DNA from: Enterococcus faecalis_A
GTDB taxonomy: Bacteria > Bacillota > Bacilli > Lactobacillales > Enterococcaceae
Length of the DNA: 64,000 bases
Reading direction: 5' to 3'
NCBI GenBank assembly: GCA_051295955.1
Contig: JBPDWA010000006.1
Coordinates: 124,001 to 188,000 of the forward strand
Each line of letters begins with the position of its first letter. Position 1 is the stretch's first letter. Positions 25,551 to 34,900 of this stretch are shown one piece after another. The position numbers and the translations under genes were made by a program. Below the pieces are notes generated by a model that saw only the letters and a program-made list of their open reading frames with translations, was not told where the DNA came from and searched no databases.

Positions 25551-25977
25551 AAGTCTTAACGGTTTTACCTTATTGGAATGCTTACTTGCGTTGTTTGTTT
25601 TAAGCTGTAGTTGCTCTTTATTTTCACTGTGTATTCGTCAAGGCGAAAAAAGCAACCAACAGCTGTTAAAAAAAGAAGCAAAACTTTGGCAACTTTTTCT
25701 CATTCAATTGGAAAATGAAAGTGAGGATTTGATTTTGCAAAAAGTTTCAGCCACTGAAATTACTTGTTTAAAGCAAAAAAATCATCACCAGGTGATTTTC
25801 CAATTAAACCAAGATAAAATTGTTAAACGAGAGAATGGGGGATATCAACCCTTGCTAACAGGAATTCGCCAGGCTGTATTCAAAGCAGTAGATCAAGTGG
25901 TAGAAATCACAGTGACCTTTCCAAAAGGAGCTCGCTTTACCGCTCGTTGGCAGCTTTCAAAGGAGGAGCTGCCATGA
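25540..25977 (+). CDS. comGF: Competence minor pilin ComGF
   Basis: A protein of about 145 aa with a pilin signal, LNGFTLLECLLALFVLSC, and a ComGF-like soluble domain (WQLFLIQLENE ... ITVTFPKGARFTARW). The start is uncertain. TTG at 25540 has AAAGGA 11 bp upstream and overlaps the comGE stop; ATG at 25519 would give 152 aa with a more distant AAGGA. It overlaps comGG by 4 bp. Confidence 0.8.
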   Translation: MKNKSLNGFTLLECLLALFVLSCSCSLFSLCIRQGEKSNQQLLKKEAKLWQLFLIQLENESEDLILQKVSATEITCLKQKNHHQVIFQLNQDKIVKRENGGYQPLLTGIRQAVFKAVDQVVEITVTFPKGARFTARWQLSKEELP

Positions 25978-26318
25978 ACCAACGCTATGAAGGCAGCATC
26001 CTACTTTCAGCGCTGTTGTTTGTTTATTTTGGCAGTGCTCTTTTAATGACTGCTCTCGAAAATTTTCAAATCAGTCATAAATTTGCTCGTAATCATCATG
26101 ATTTCTATAGTGGGAAGATCATGGCTAGTATGTTTTTAGCAGAAGTAAAGCACATGCGGTACCCTTTAAAAGATAAAGAAACGCTCTTTTATAACCTCGG
26201 TCAGCTTACCTATACTTATGAAAAACAGCAGCTTACAATTGTAGTTGAAATAAAAGGACGTGCGTTGCGTTATGAATTTCATGAAACGATTGACCGACCG
26301 AAAAATATAGAAAACTGA
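25974..26318 (+). CDS. comGG: Competence minor pilin ComGG
   Basis: A 114-aa protein with one N-terminal hydrophobic segment (GSILLSALLFVYFGSALLM) and no canonical prepilin peptidase site, as is usual for ComGG. ATG at 25974 has AAGGAGGAG upstream and overlaps comGF (ATGA). Last gene of the comG operon; a gene-free, hairpin-rich stretch follows. Confidence 0.8.
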   Translation: MNQRYEGSILLSALLFVYFGSALLMTALENFQISHKFARNHHDFYSGKIMASMFLAEVKHMRYPLKDKETLFYNLGQLTYTYEKQQLTIVVEIKGRALRYEFHETIDRPKNIEN

Positions 26319-26359
26319 ATCTGTGAAATGTGTATCAAAAAAAACCTCTTTTTGCTAAT

Positions 26360-26515
26360 ACAGAATAACGTTAATTTGGCTTCATCGCAGGATTTTAGGC
26401 AGTTTTCATACATTGGAAGAAGAACTAGCTTCTTTATTATATGCAATAGTTTCCAATAACGTGGGTAGTTGAAGAAATAATATTAAGATATGGATTGATT
26501 ATTCTGTTTTTTTTC
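26360..26515 (+). ncRNA. Candidate structured RNA between comGG and the methyltransferase gene
   Basis: Nested complementary arms are visible: ACAGAATAA (26360-26368) with TTATTCTGT (26499-26507), an inner CATTGGAA / TTTCCAAT pair, and an innermost AAGAAG / CTTCTT hairpin. The outer right arm runs directly into a T9 tract, as at the 3' end of a terminated RNA. No promoter is clear. It could be a small RNA, a leader element or merely the comG terminator. Confidence 0.35.
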
Positions 26516-26522
26516 GTTAAAA

Positions 26523-26551
26523 TGGAACAGGTGTATAAATTGTTATATTAT
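26523..26551 (+). promoter_or_regulatory. Promoter of the methyltransferase-ackA unit
   Basis: TGGAAC at 26523-26528 and TATTAT at 26546-26551, 17-bp spacer, 24 bp before the proposed start codon. The -35 is imperfect. Confidence 0.45.
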
Positions 26552-26574
26552 AAATGAAGATCGAGGTGTTTTCT

Positions 26575-27582
26575 TTGTTCCCGGAAAAAATAGAAAAAGC
26601 TTTCGACTTAATGGAAAAAGCCATTGACTTATTGCAACAGTCATTAGATACTTCTTTTTTAGAAGCTTATATTGAAAATGGAGAAAATATCTTAGACAGC
26701 TACCAGGTTAGAGTGATTGATGGTGCACCTAGCCAACAAATTGTAGCCCAGATCGAACAAATTTATGAACAATTAAAAGCCATTACTTTGGCACCGGAAG
26801 ATATTCGTCGTTTAACTCAGCTGGTTTTACTAAAAGGGTCGAAAACGGAACAACTGCAAGCCAATCATCAGCTTACACCTGATAGTATCGGTTTTTTATT
26901 TGTTTATCTAATTGAGCAGTTGTTTAACAAAAAACAAATGCTTAAACTGCTAGATGTCGCTTCAGGGATGGGGAATTTACTTCTGACTGTCGCCTTAAAT
27001 CTGGATTTAGCCGGCTATCAAACAGAGAGTTTTGGAGTTGATATTGACGAGACGCTGCTTTCTGTATCAGCAATTAATAATGCTTGGACGCACGCTCAGA
27101 TTCAGCTGTTTCACCAAGATGGTCTTCAAGATCTATTGTTGGAACCTGTTGATCTTGCTATCAGTGATCTACCTATTGGCTATTATCCTAACGATGAACG
27201 AGCACAGGCATTTGACGCAGCAGCAGATAAAGGGCATAGTTATGCCCATCATTTGTTGTTAGAACAAGCAATGAAGTATGTGAAACCAGGCGGCTACGGT
27301 ATTTTTTTAGTGCCGACAAATATTTTAGAAACAGATCAAAGCTCGTTATTTAAAAATTGGTTACAAAAAAATGTCTATCTACAAGGGCTAATTCAGTTGC
27401 CGGAAGAATTATTTAAATCGGAGCAATCAAGAAAAAGTATCTTGTTGGTACAAAACCAAGGTGGTCAAGCGCTTCAAGCTAATGAAGTTTTATTGGCAAA
27501 ACTTTCATCGCTAAAAGATGTGCAAAAAGTAACTCAATTTTTTGAACAATTTGAAGCTTGGAAAAGCTCAAATTTAAAATAA
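26575..27582 (+). CDS. Class I SAM-dependent methyltransferase, YtxK-like (N6-adenine DNA methylase fold)
   Basis: A 335-aa protein usually found between comG and ackA in lactic acid bacteria. Residues ~100-330 form an N6-methylase-like fold: SAM motif I in LLDVASGMGNLLLTVAL, acidic loop in GVDIDE, and a catalytic-type motif SDLPIGYYP in place of the N/DPPY of active DNA methylases. No specificity domain is present, so it is not a restriction-modification enzyme. The TTG at 26575 is favoured by GAGGTG 6 bp upstream; an ATG at 26554 would leave no binding site. ackA follows 24 bp later. Confidence 0.82.
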   Translation: MFPEKIEKAFDLMEKAIDLLQQSLDTSFLEAYIENGENILDSYQVRVIDGAPSQQIVAQIEQIYEQLKAITLAPEDIRRLTQLVLLKGSKTEQLQANHQLTPDSIGFLFVYLIEQLFNKKQMLKLLDVASGMGNLLLTVALNLDLAGYQTESFGVDIDETLLSVSAINNAWTHAQIQLFHQDGLQDLLLEPVDLAISDLPIGYYPNDERAQAFDAAADKGHSYAHHLLLEQAMKYVKPGGYGIFLVPTNILETDQSSLFKNWLQKNVYLQGLIQLPEELFKSEQSRKSILLVQNQGGQALQANEVLLAKLSSLKDVQKVTQFFEQFEAWKSSNLK

Positions 27583-27606
27583 TACACATTAAAGAGGAGA
27601 CGTACT

Positions 27607-28794
27607 ATGTCAAAAACAATTGCAATCAATGCAGGAAGCTCAAGTTTAAAATGGCAGTTATATGAAATGCCGGCAGAAGAAGTAATCGCTAAAGGAATTG
27701 TCGAGCGAATTGGTTTAAACGATTCTATTTTTACTATTAAATATGGTGAAGATCAAAAATATGAAGAAATTATAGATATTAACGATCACGAAGTAGCCGT
27801 AAAAATGCTTCTTGACCATTTGATTGAGTTGAAAATTTTAGCATCTTATGATGAAATTACCGGCGTTGGTCACCGTGTAGTAGCCGGCGGAGAAGATTTT
27901 AAAGATTCAACGGTCGTTACTGATGAAGTTTTAGCAAAAATCGAAGCGTTGTCAGAGCTGGCACCTTTGCATAACCCTGCCAATGCTATGGGAATTAAAG
28001 CTTTCAAAAAGATTTTGCCTGATATTGTCAGCGTAGCGGTATTTGATACTTCTTTCCATACAACAATGCCAAAACATAATTACTTATACAGCATACCAAC
28101 TGAATACTATGAAAAATATGCTGCTCGTAAATATGGCGCTCATGGTACCAGCCATCGTTATGTTTCTGAGCGTGCTGCTCAAATGTTGAACCGTCCGATT
28201 GAAGAACTTAAAATTATCACGTGCCATTTAGGAAACGGAGCTTCTATCACTGCAGTTGACGGAGGAAAATCTGTTGACACTTCTATGGGCTTCACGCCGC
28301 TAGCTGGCGTAACGATGGGAACGCGTTCCGGCGACATTGATCCATCATTATTGCCGTATTTAATGAATAAAATCGGTTTGACAAATATCCAAGACATGAT
28401 TGATATTTTAAACAAAAAATCTGGCTTGCTTGGTCTAACAGGCTTATCCAGCGACATGCGTGATTTAGAAGCGAATATTGATAAACCAGAAGTCCAAACA
28501 GCATATGATATCTTTACTGACCGTATTCGCAAATATATCGGTAGTTATGTAACTGTAATGAACGGCGTCGACGCAATTGTCTTTACAGCAGGAATCGGTG
28601 AAAATGATGCCCACGTTCGTAGTGAAGTGATTAAAGGCATGACTTGGTTTGGTTGCGACATTGATCCTGAAAAGAATAATACCCGCGGTAAAGAAACAGT
28701 GATTTCTACTGCAGACTCTAAAATTAAAGTATTATTGATTCCAACTGACGAAGAATTAATGATCGCTCGTGACGTTGAACGCTTAAGAGCTTAA
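27607..28794 (+). CDS. ackA: Acetate kinase
   Basis: A 395-aa ASKHA-fold kinase that makes ATP and acetate from acetyl phosphate in mixed-acid fermentation. Seen: the N-terminal signature IAINAGSSSLKWQLYEMP, catalytic-region HRVVAGGEDF and HNPANAMGI, VAVFDTSFH, GAHGTSHRYV, ITCHLGNGASI and FTAGIGEND. Length is standard. AAAGAGGAG lies 7 bp before the ATG. It is probably cotranscribed with the upstream methyltransferase gene. A hairpin-rich, gene-free stretch follows. Confidence 0.96.
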   Translation: MSKTIAINAGSSSLKWQLYEMPAEEVIAKGIVERIGLNDSIFTIKYGEDQKYEEIIDINDHEVAVKMLLDHLIELKILASYDEITGVGHRVVAGGEDFKDSTVVTDEVLAKIEALSELAPLHNPANAMGIKAFKKILPDIVSVAVFDTSFHTTMPKHNYLYSIPTEYYEKYAARKYGAHGTSHRYVSERAAQMLNRPIEELKIITCHLGNGASITAVDGGKSVDTSMGFTPLAGVTMGTRSGDIDPSLLPYLMNKIGLTNIQDMIDILNKKSGLLGLTGLSSDMRDLEANIDKPEVQTAYDIFTDRIRKYIGSYVTVMNGVDAIVFTAGIGENDAHVRSEVIKGMTWFGCDIDPEKNNTRGKETVISTADSKIKVLLIPTDEELMIARDVERLRA

Positions 28795-28813
28795 TCAAGA
28801 GAGAACGATCTAA

Positions 28814-29160
28814 GTAGCTTGAACAGATGTATTTACTAAGCTACAAAAAATATCGTAAAGCCTCCTAAATAAGGCACAAACGCTCGCATTGTGATTCGTC
28901 TGTTCTATCATCAATGACAGAACAAACGAGTCACAACTCTAGTCAATTAGGCAATACAAAAAGCATTACGGGCTGTTTCAGCTACTATTAGCTAAAGCCT
29001 TGTTGTAAAGTCCTGCAATTTATTGGGGTGAGGGAAGCAGAGTCGCTGCTGAACCTTACCAAGACTTAAAACCAGTAATATGTATGGGAGCCAGTTATAA
29101 TTCGTGCTCTTTTAATAATGTTAGGCAATAGAACATTTTCAAAAGAGCACGAGCTTTTTG
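28814..29160 (+). ncRNA. Candidate structured non-coding RNA downstream of ackA
   Basis: Five successive hairpins: GTAGCTT/AAGCTAC (28814-28844); an 18-bp arm pair with two mismatches (28889-28906 with 28919-28936); AGCTA/TAGCT inside GGCT/AGCC (28971-28999); GGTGAGG/CCTTACC enclosing AGCAG/CTGCT (29027-29060); and a terminator CGTGCTCTTTT/AAAAGAGCACG (29103-29151) followed by AGCTTTTT. It does not match rnpB, tmRNA, 6S or T-box signatures that I can recall. It may be an independent RNA or a long ackA 3' UTR. Confidence 0.4.
29103..29159 (+). terminator. Intrinsic terminator ending the hairpin-rich region
   Basis: CGTGCTCTTTT (29103-29113) and AAAAGAGCACG (29141-29151) with an inner AATGTT/AACATT pair, then CTTTTT. 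Confidence 0.8.
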
Positions 29161-29380
29161 TTTCAAAGCTTTTCCTTTTATCATTGATTATTGAGTTATT
29201 TAACAATTTAGCAAGTAGTATTAGCGACGTTCATCTACTTGGATTGACATTTAAAGAGTGGTGGGTGCAAAAGTCATTACAGTTCGAACGATTGGCATCA
29301 AAGCCGATCGATCTGTTTTACTATTGAATGGGTCTGTTGAAATTGCCGAAGGACCTAACTTTTGTTCACCGTCTATTCGT

Positions 29381-29431
29381 AAAAAGCGGCTGAGGCAAAA
29401 CTAAAAAATAGTTTTGTCCTAGCCGCTTTTT
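29381..29431. terminator. Bidirectional terminator at the end of the hydrolase gene
   Basis: AAAAAGCGGCT (29381-29391) and AGCCGCTTTTT (29421-29431), extended inside by GGCAAAACTA/TAGTTTTGTC, form a stem of about 20 bp. The minus-strand stop codon (29419-29421) lies within it. Confidence 0.92.
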
Positions 29432-30249
29432 ACTGTGTTTTGTGTTGTCAGCCATTGGTCTAATTTTTGGAAGAGCTCGACTACTTGCGTTTCTTGTGGT
29501 TGTTTTAAGAAATCATGCTGTAAATAATAAACCGGGCTAAAAGTACTTTCGGGAATAGAACGACCAATGAACTTACTATAACGGAACGGTACTTCTTCAT
29601 CAGAACTGCTGGCAGTACTGAAACAAGGAGGGAAGCTCCTTAATTCTTCAGCTGTTACGCTATAAGCCGTCCAATCAGAAGTTTCTGATAAGCCATAAAA
29701 TTTTGCTAGTAGTTGGTGTTGACAGGCGTAATGATAGAGTAAGTAGCGTGATAAAAACGGATCATCCCAAAGCGGCGTTTTTTGATCAATCGCTGTGATT
29801 GCACTTGTCGTAATTTGTTTTAGTTGAAGTGGCCGTTGTTGCGTAATAAACGTTAAATCTGTATAACCGTAAAAATTGATCAGGCAAGTGGGGCTTAGCT
29901 GTTGTGAGACTAAGTGTTTCGTTAATTGAACCATCAGGTAACCGCCGGCTGAACGTCCACATAAACTAAACGGCTGTTGTTGAATCAGCTCATCTTTCAA
30001 TAGCTGGAAGGTTTCAGCTAAGCTTGCGATTATGTCAGCAAGCTGACTGTTAGGCGCTAATAAATAGTCCAAAGCCAATACGGTATATCCATGCTTTAAA
30101 AACACCTGGGTTAAATTTTCGGGCAAGTCGCTTTTGGAACCATAAATAAGTCCGCCCCCATGTAAGTAGATCATATATTTAGGGTGGCTTGTATCGGTTG
30201 AATAAATATCAACGGCTGCACCATTAGCTAAAATTTTTGTTTTTTTCAA
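29419..30249 (-). CDS. Alpha/beta hydrolase (HSL/carboxylesterase-like)
   Basis: A 276-aa predicted cytoplasmic hydrolase. Seen: the oxyanion-hole motif YLHGGGLIYG near residues 28-37 and the nucleophile elbow CGRSAGGYL with the catalytic Ser near 99; the Asp and His are likely in the C-terminal third (SSSDEEV and YLQHDF). HGGG plus GxSxG is typical of the hormone-sensitive lipase and arylformamidase-like families. It overlaps the pucR gene by 26 bp and must be cotranscribed with it. Its presence in a carbamoyl-compound locus suggests hydrolysis of an ester or amide substrate, but this is inference. Confidence 0.8.
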   Translation of the reverse strand: MKKTKILANGAAVDIYSTDTSHPKYMIYLHGGGLIYGSKSDLPENLTQVFLKHGYTVLALDYLLAPNSQLADIIASLAETFQLLKDELIQQQPFSLCGRSAGGYLMVQLTKHLVSQQLSPTCLINFYGYTDLTFITQQRPLQLKQITTSAITAIDQKTPLWDDPFLSRYLLYHYACQHQLLAKFYGLSETSDWTAYSVTAEELRSFPPCFSTASSSDEEVPFRYSKFIGRSIPESTFSPVYYLQHDFLKQPQETQVVELFQKLDQWLTTQNTVKSG

Positions 30250-31816
30250 TGGCTTGTCTCCTCATTTTGATAATGTACGTCCCAATTTCATGGTTGAGTA
30301 ATTGCAGAGGGTTGGTTAGATCAATGTCTAAAAACTGCTCGATTTTATTCAATCGGTAGCGAATGGTTTTCGAATGAAGATACATTGCTTCTGAAGTTTG
30401 CTTATAATTGCGATTATTTTTTAAAAAGAAGTAAAAAGTTTCGAAAAGATCATAATTGGTTTGTGCCAGCTGAAGTAATTGACTAGGAACGATTTCTTCC
30501 AGATGATCCAATTGATTTTCAGCAGTAAAATATTTAAAGATCCCGATGTCGGCCATAGTCACAATAGGTCCGCTATAAAAAGTTTCATTAAAACGTAAAA
30601 TATCCAAACATTCGATCAACAATTCTTTGATTTCCTCTCGGGGTTTTAAATTACTGATAGCTATAGTAAATGAATTATTTTCGGCCAAAATTGTTTTTAG
30701 TAATCGGTTTAGCTGTTCTTTGGTAATCATTCCTTCACTTTCATTAAAATTATACAAGACAGCGGAATAGCTATGTTGATCGAAGAAGATCGAATGGATT
30801 TTCAGTGTCCGTAAAAGAGCGATGATTCGGTCTTTCATCAACTGCATCTGTGTTTCCTTTGTTGCAAAAGCAATTGCTTGATATGAATCTTTGGTTTGCA
30901 TTTGTGCTTCTTTCAGTAAGCTATTAAGTTCATCTGGATTTTGGGGTGTATTTTGCAATATAGCATCTGCCAAATTATTTAAGCGAGTGTAGCGTTCTTT
31001 TTTTAAGAGCTTTTTTGTATTAAATGTTTCTTGTAAAACATCAATGGCATTTTCAATGATTACTAAATCAGTTTCCTTCACTATCGGTTCCTGTAAATAA
31101 ACTAACAAAAAACAGTTAGTAGAATAGCTGTTGAAAATGGATACTTCAAGAGCCAGCTGTTTTTGCGGGTTAGTGGGTGCATAAAGTGTGAGTATCGAAT
31201 AATCATTTTTAGTAAATTCGTTATTGCGTAATTTTTTTCGTTTCAAAACAATCGCATCACCAGGCAGTTGTCCGTTTTTGATTTCTATGTTCTTATCCAC
31301 TAGCTTTAAACTATACGGAAGTTTAATAATGGAGTAGAACTCTTCCATAATTGCTTCAAGGGAAGGGGATTGTCGTTGTAATTTGGTAAAGCGTTGCCGA
31401 ACATCATAATAAGTTCGCAAAATATGTGATTGAGCGTTTAGTAAAGGTTCATAAATGGTAATCAAAATCTTTTCATAGCTAATGTCCTGGGAAATTTTAA
31501 TCAAAGGAATTTCATACTTAAAACAACGCTCAATAAACCATTCAGGGATGATTTTGATAAAACGGTCTGTTTTTATTACTAAGGCGCTAATCCCAATTTG
31601 GCACATTTTAACAAAAAAATCTTCCAACTTTGCTTCCGGTAAATCATGCAAGGCGTAGAAGGAGGTTAAAATTAACTGATTTTTTTTACTCCAATTTTCA
31701 ATATCAATTGCTTCTAGAACCATAGCAGTTTCTACTTCATTGTCTAAGCCAATCTCTTTGGTCAAGATTTTACCTTTTTTTAACTCACCCAGCGATAATA
31801 ATTCTCTTAATTTCAT
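30224..31816 (-). CDS. PucR family transcriptional regulator
   Basis: A 530-aa regulator. The N-terminal ~120 residues match the PucR ligand domain (LRELLSLGELKKGKIL ... NQLILTSFYALHD), the middle is a GGDEF-like CdaR region, and the C-terminus holds the HTH_30 motif (KQTSEAMYLHSKTIRYRLNKIE, residues ~460-485). PucR proteins control purine and allantoin breakdown in Bacillus. It is divergent from the fdrA operon with a 121-bp shared control region carrying an inverted repeat (31888-31920). It most likely activates that operon in response to a pathway intermediate. Confidence 0.85.
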   Translation of the reverse strand: MKLRELLSLGELKKGKILTKEIGLDNEVETAMVLEAIDIENWSKKNQLILTSFYALHDLPEAKLEDFFVKMCQIGISALVIKTDRFIKIIPEWFIERCFKYEIPLIKISQDISYEKILITIYEPLLNAQSHILRTYYDVRQRFTKLQRQSPSLEAIMEEFYSIIKLPYSLKLVDKNIEIKNGQLPGDAIVLKRKKLRNNEFTKNDYSILTLYAPTNPQKQLALEVSIFNSYSTNCFLLVYLQEPIVKETDLVIIENAIDVLQETFNTKKLLKKERYTRLNNLADAILQNTPQNPDELNSLLKEAQMQTKDSYQAIAFATKETQMQLMKDRIIALLRTLKIHSIFFDQHSYSAVLYNFNESEGMITKEQLNRLLKTILAENNSFTIAISNLKPREEIKELLIECLDILRFNETFYSGPIVTMADIGIFKYFTAENQLDHLEEIVPSQLLQLAQTNYDLFETFYFFLKNNRNYKQTSEAMYLHSKTIRYRLNKIEQFLDIDLTNPLQLLNHEIGTYIIKMRRQAIEKNKNFS

Positions 31817-31887
31817 TAAATTCTCCTTTTTTACCTTTATAGATAAAAATTATACCATTTTTTTAGAATTTATTCCGATGAAAACAC

Positions 31888-31920
31888 TTTCTTAAACCTT
31901 TACAATAGTTGTGTAAGAAA
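31888..31920. promoter_or_regulatory. Candidate operator between pucR and the fdrA operon
   Basis: TTTCTTA (31888-31894) and TAAGAAA (31914-31920) are exact inverted repeats 19 bp apart. They straddle TACAAT (31901-31906), a likely -10 without a good -35, which fits an activated promoter. Confidence 0.45.
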
Positions 31921-31937
31921 TAGTTAGGAGGATGGAT

Positions 31938-34900
31938 ATGTTACAAACCGTTATTTTGAAAAACAATTATCAAGACTCAATCAACTTGATGCTTTTGACC
32001 AACAAGATCAACGAACTTGACGGTATTACAATGAGCCAAATTATGATGGGGACAGATGCCAATAAAGATATTTTACGCAATACCAATTTATTGACAGAAA
32101 AAGCCCAAGCAGCATCAGCCAATGACATGATGATTGTGGTAGACAGTGACCAAGAAACTATTATGAAAGAAGTAATGGCAACCATCGACGACTTTTTAGC
32201 CGACTTATCAGCTAAAGATCAAGATGAACAAACACAAGCCGCAACTTCTTGGGCAGAAGCGCTGGAACGTTTGCCAGAAGCAAATGTTGCTCTTTTTAGT
32301 ATTCCTGGAGAGTATGGTGCAGCGGAAATGGAACGAGCGTTGAACAATAACCTACATGTTTTCTCTTTTACGGATAATGTGGCGATTGAAGATGAAGTTC
32401 GTTTGAAAAAACTTGCTCACGAAAAAGGATTGTTAATGATGGGACCAGACTGCGGTACAGGCATTCTATCTAGTATTCCTATCGCCTTTACTAATGTAGT
32501 AGCACCAGGAAACATTGGCGTTATCGGTGCTTCCGGAACAGGAATTCAAGAAGTAACAACAATTATTGATCGTTTAGGCGGAGGTGTTGTCCACGCCATC
32601 GGTACTGGAGGTCGCGACTTAAGCGATAAGGTAGGGGCTATCACTGTTAAAGATGCAATCGTTGCTTTGGAAAACCATGAACCAACGGATGTGATCTGTG
32701 TGATTTCTAAACCACCAGCAAAAGAAGTTCGTGATGAAGTCGTTCAATTGTTACAAAGTATCACCAAACCAGTAGTAGCAATTTTCTTAGGAGAAAAACC
32801 GACTAATCATGAAGGCAAAGTCTATTTGGCGCATACCTTAGAAGAGACAGCACAAATTGCGGTAGCTTTAGCCAATGATGAAGCAGTAAAGAAAAATTAC
32901 TTAAAACCTGTAACGAAACCAGCTGTGCCTACACTTGCCTCTGATAAAGTCGTAAAAGGCTTGTATTCTGGCGGAACTTTAGCGGCTGAAGCAGGTATGC
33001 TGATTTCAGAAGCATTGGATTTAGGCGGTCTCGTAAAAACAGAAGGCTATATTTTAAAGTCGCACGGCTATGAAGTAATTGACCTAGGTGACGACATTTA
33101 TACCCAAGGCAAACCACATCCAATGATTGATCCAGAAGTTCGTATCGGAAAAATCCGTGAATATGCCAAAGATGAAAAAACTGGCATTATTTTATTTGAT
33201 GTAGTGCTAGGTTACGGCGCTCATCAAGACATGGTGGCAGCATTACTACCTGTGATTAAAGAAGCGCTGGCTATAGCTCAAGCTGACGGACGAAACTTGT
33301 ATTTTGTTGCAACAGTTTGTGGTACCGCCAAAGATCCACAAAATTATCAAGCAGCCGTTGAGCGTTTGCAAGCAGCAGGTGTTTTTGTAGCTAAGAGCAA
33401 TGCGCAAGCTGTTCAAACAGCTCTATTACTTAAAGGCATTGAACTTACCGAAACAGATAAAGAAGTCCTGCCTTATACGGGAACTACAGTAAAAGTGCCG
33501 ACGCCAAGTGAAAAAGTTATGGAACTGTTGACTACTAAGCCCCGAGTAATTAATGTCGGTTTACAAAGTTTTACAGAATCCATCACTGCTTTTGAAGGTC
33601 AAACGGTTCAATTTAATTGGCGTCCTCGAGCAAACGGCAATCGGAAAATGATTAAAATTTTGGATGCACTGGAAGCATACAGTGAACAAATTGAAGAAGA
33701 AAATCATAAAGTTACTGAGAAAATAAAAAATGCGCAACCATTTTTAATGGATGTTGTACCGGCAAAATCGGTTATTCCAGAATTAAACGATCCTGAGAAA
33801 AAAACATTATTACATGCAGGACCGCCAATTCAGTGGTCAGAAATGACAGGTCCGATGAAAGGTGCTTGTCTGGGGGCTGCTTTATTTGAGCGCTGGGCCG
33901 ATGATGAAGAAGCTGCGTTAAAATTATTTGAAGCTGGAGAAGTTCGCTTTATGCCATGTCATCACGCACAAGCCGTTGGGCCAATGGGCGGCATTACTTC
34001 CGGAAATATGCCGGTTTTTGTAGTAGAAAACCGCTTGGAAGGAAATCAAGCGTATTGTATTTTAAATGAAGGCATCGGCAAAGTCCTGCGCTTTGGTGCT
34101 TACTCACACGAAGTAATTGATCGTTTAGATTGGATGAAAGACGTCTTAGGTCCAACGCTTGCTAAAGCGCTAGCTCTGTGTGAAGAAGGAATTAATTTAA
34201 ATGTATTAATCGCCCGTTCCATTACCATGGGTGATGAATTCCATCAAAGAAATATGGCGGCTTCTCTAAACTTTCTGAAGGAGATCGCACCGTTAATTAT
34301 TCAAACGGATATTCCGGAAAAACAAAAATACGAAGTGATCAAATTTTTAGCGGATACGGACCAATTTTTCTTAAATATCATGATGGCAACCGGTAAAGCA
34401 ATTGTTGATGGTGCGCGCAAAGAGGCTCATGGAACGATCGTGACTACCATGACACGAAATGGCGTAAACTTTGGCGTTCGTATTGCAGAAACAGGCGACA
34501 GCTGGCATATAGCTCCAGTGAACACTCCTAAAGGTTTATATTTTACAGGTTTCGTTGAAGCAGATGGAAATCCAGACATTGGCGACAGCGCAATTACTGA
34601 AACTGTTGGTGTTGGCGCTATGGCTATGGTCGCTGCTCCTGGTGTGACTCGCTTTGTAGGAGCCGGTGGCTTTGAGGATGCGTTAGCGACTTCGAATGAA
34701 ATGGCAAAAATCTGTGAAGGACACAACCCGACATTTTCTATTCCAACTTGGGATTTCCAAGGCACCTGTTTGGGAATTGATATTCGTAAAGTGGTGGAAA
34801 CTGGGATTACACCGATTATTAATACGGGAATTGCCCATAAAAATCCAGGAGTTGGCCAAATTGGTGCCGGTACCGTGCGAGCGCCTTTAGGCTGCTTTGA

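Larger units (their letters stand above)
28795..29418. other. 624-bp gene-free stretch rich in stem-loops
   Basis: It contains the candidate RNA at 28814-29160, followed by about 220 bp with only weak open frames, then the bidirectional terminator at 29381-29431. One short frame (about 29272-29403) reads VGAKVITVRTIGIKADR but has no ribosome binding site and matches no family I recognise. Confidence 0.5.

Noticed and set aside
26575..27582. Type I restriction-modification methylase
   Set aside because: There is no specificity or restriction subunit, the catalytic motif is altered, and the position between comG and ackA is that of YtxK-like housekeeping proteins.
29118..29327. 69-aa open frame in the hairpin-rich stretch
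   Set aside because: It begins inside the terminator hairpin, has no ribosome binding site and matches nothing recognisable.
29272..29403. Short frame reading VGAKVITVRTIGIKADR
   Set aside because: It looks protein-like for about 40 residues but has no start signal and no family; possibly a relic, not supportable as a gene.
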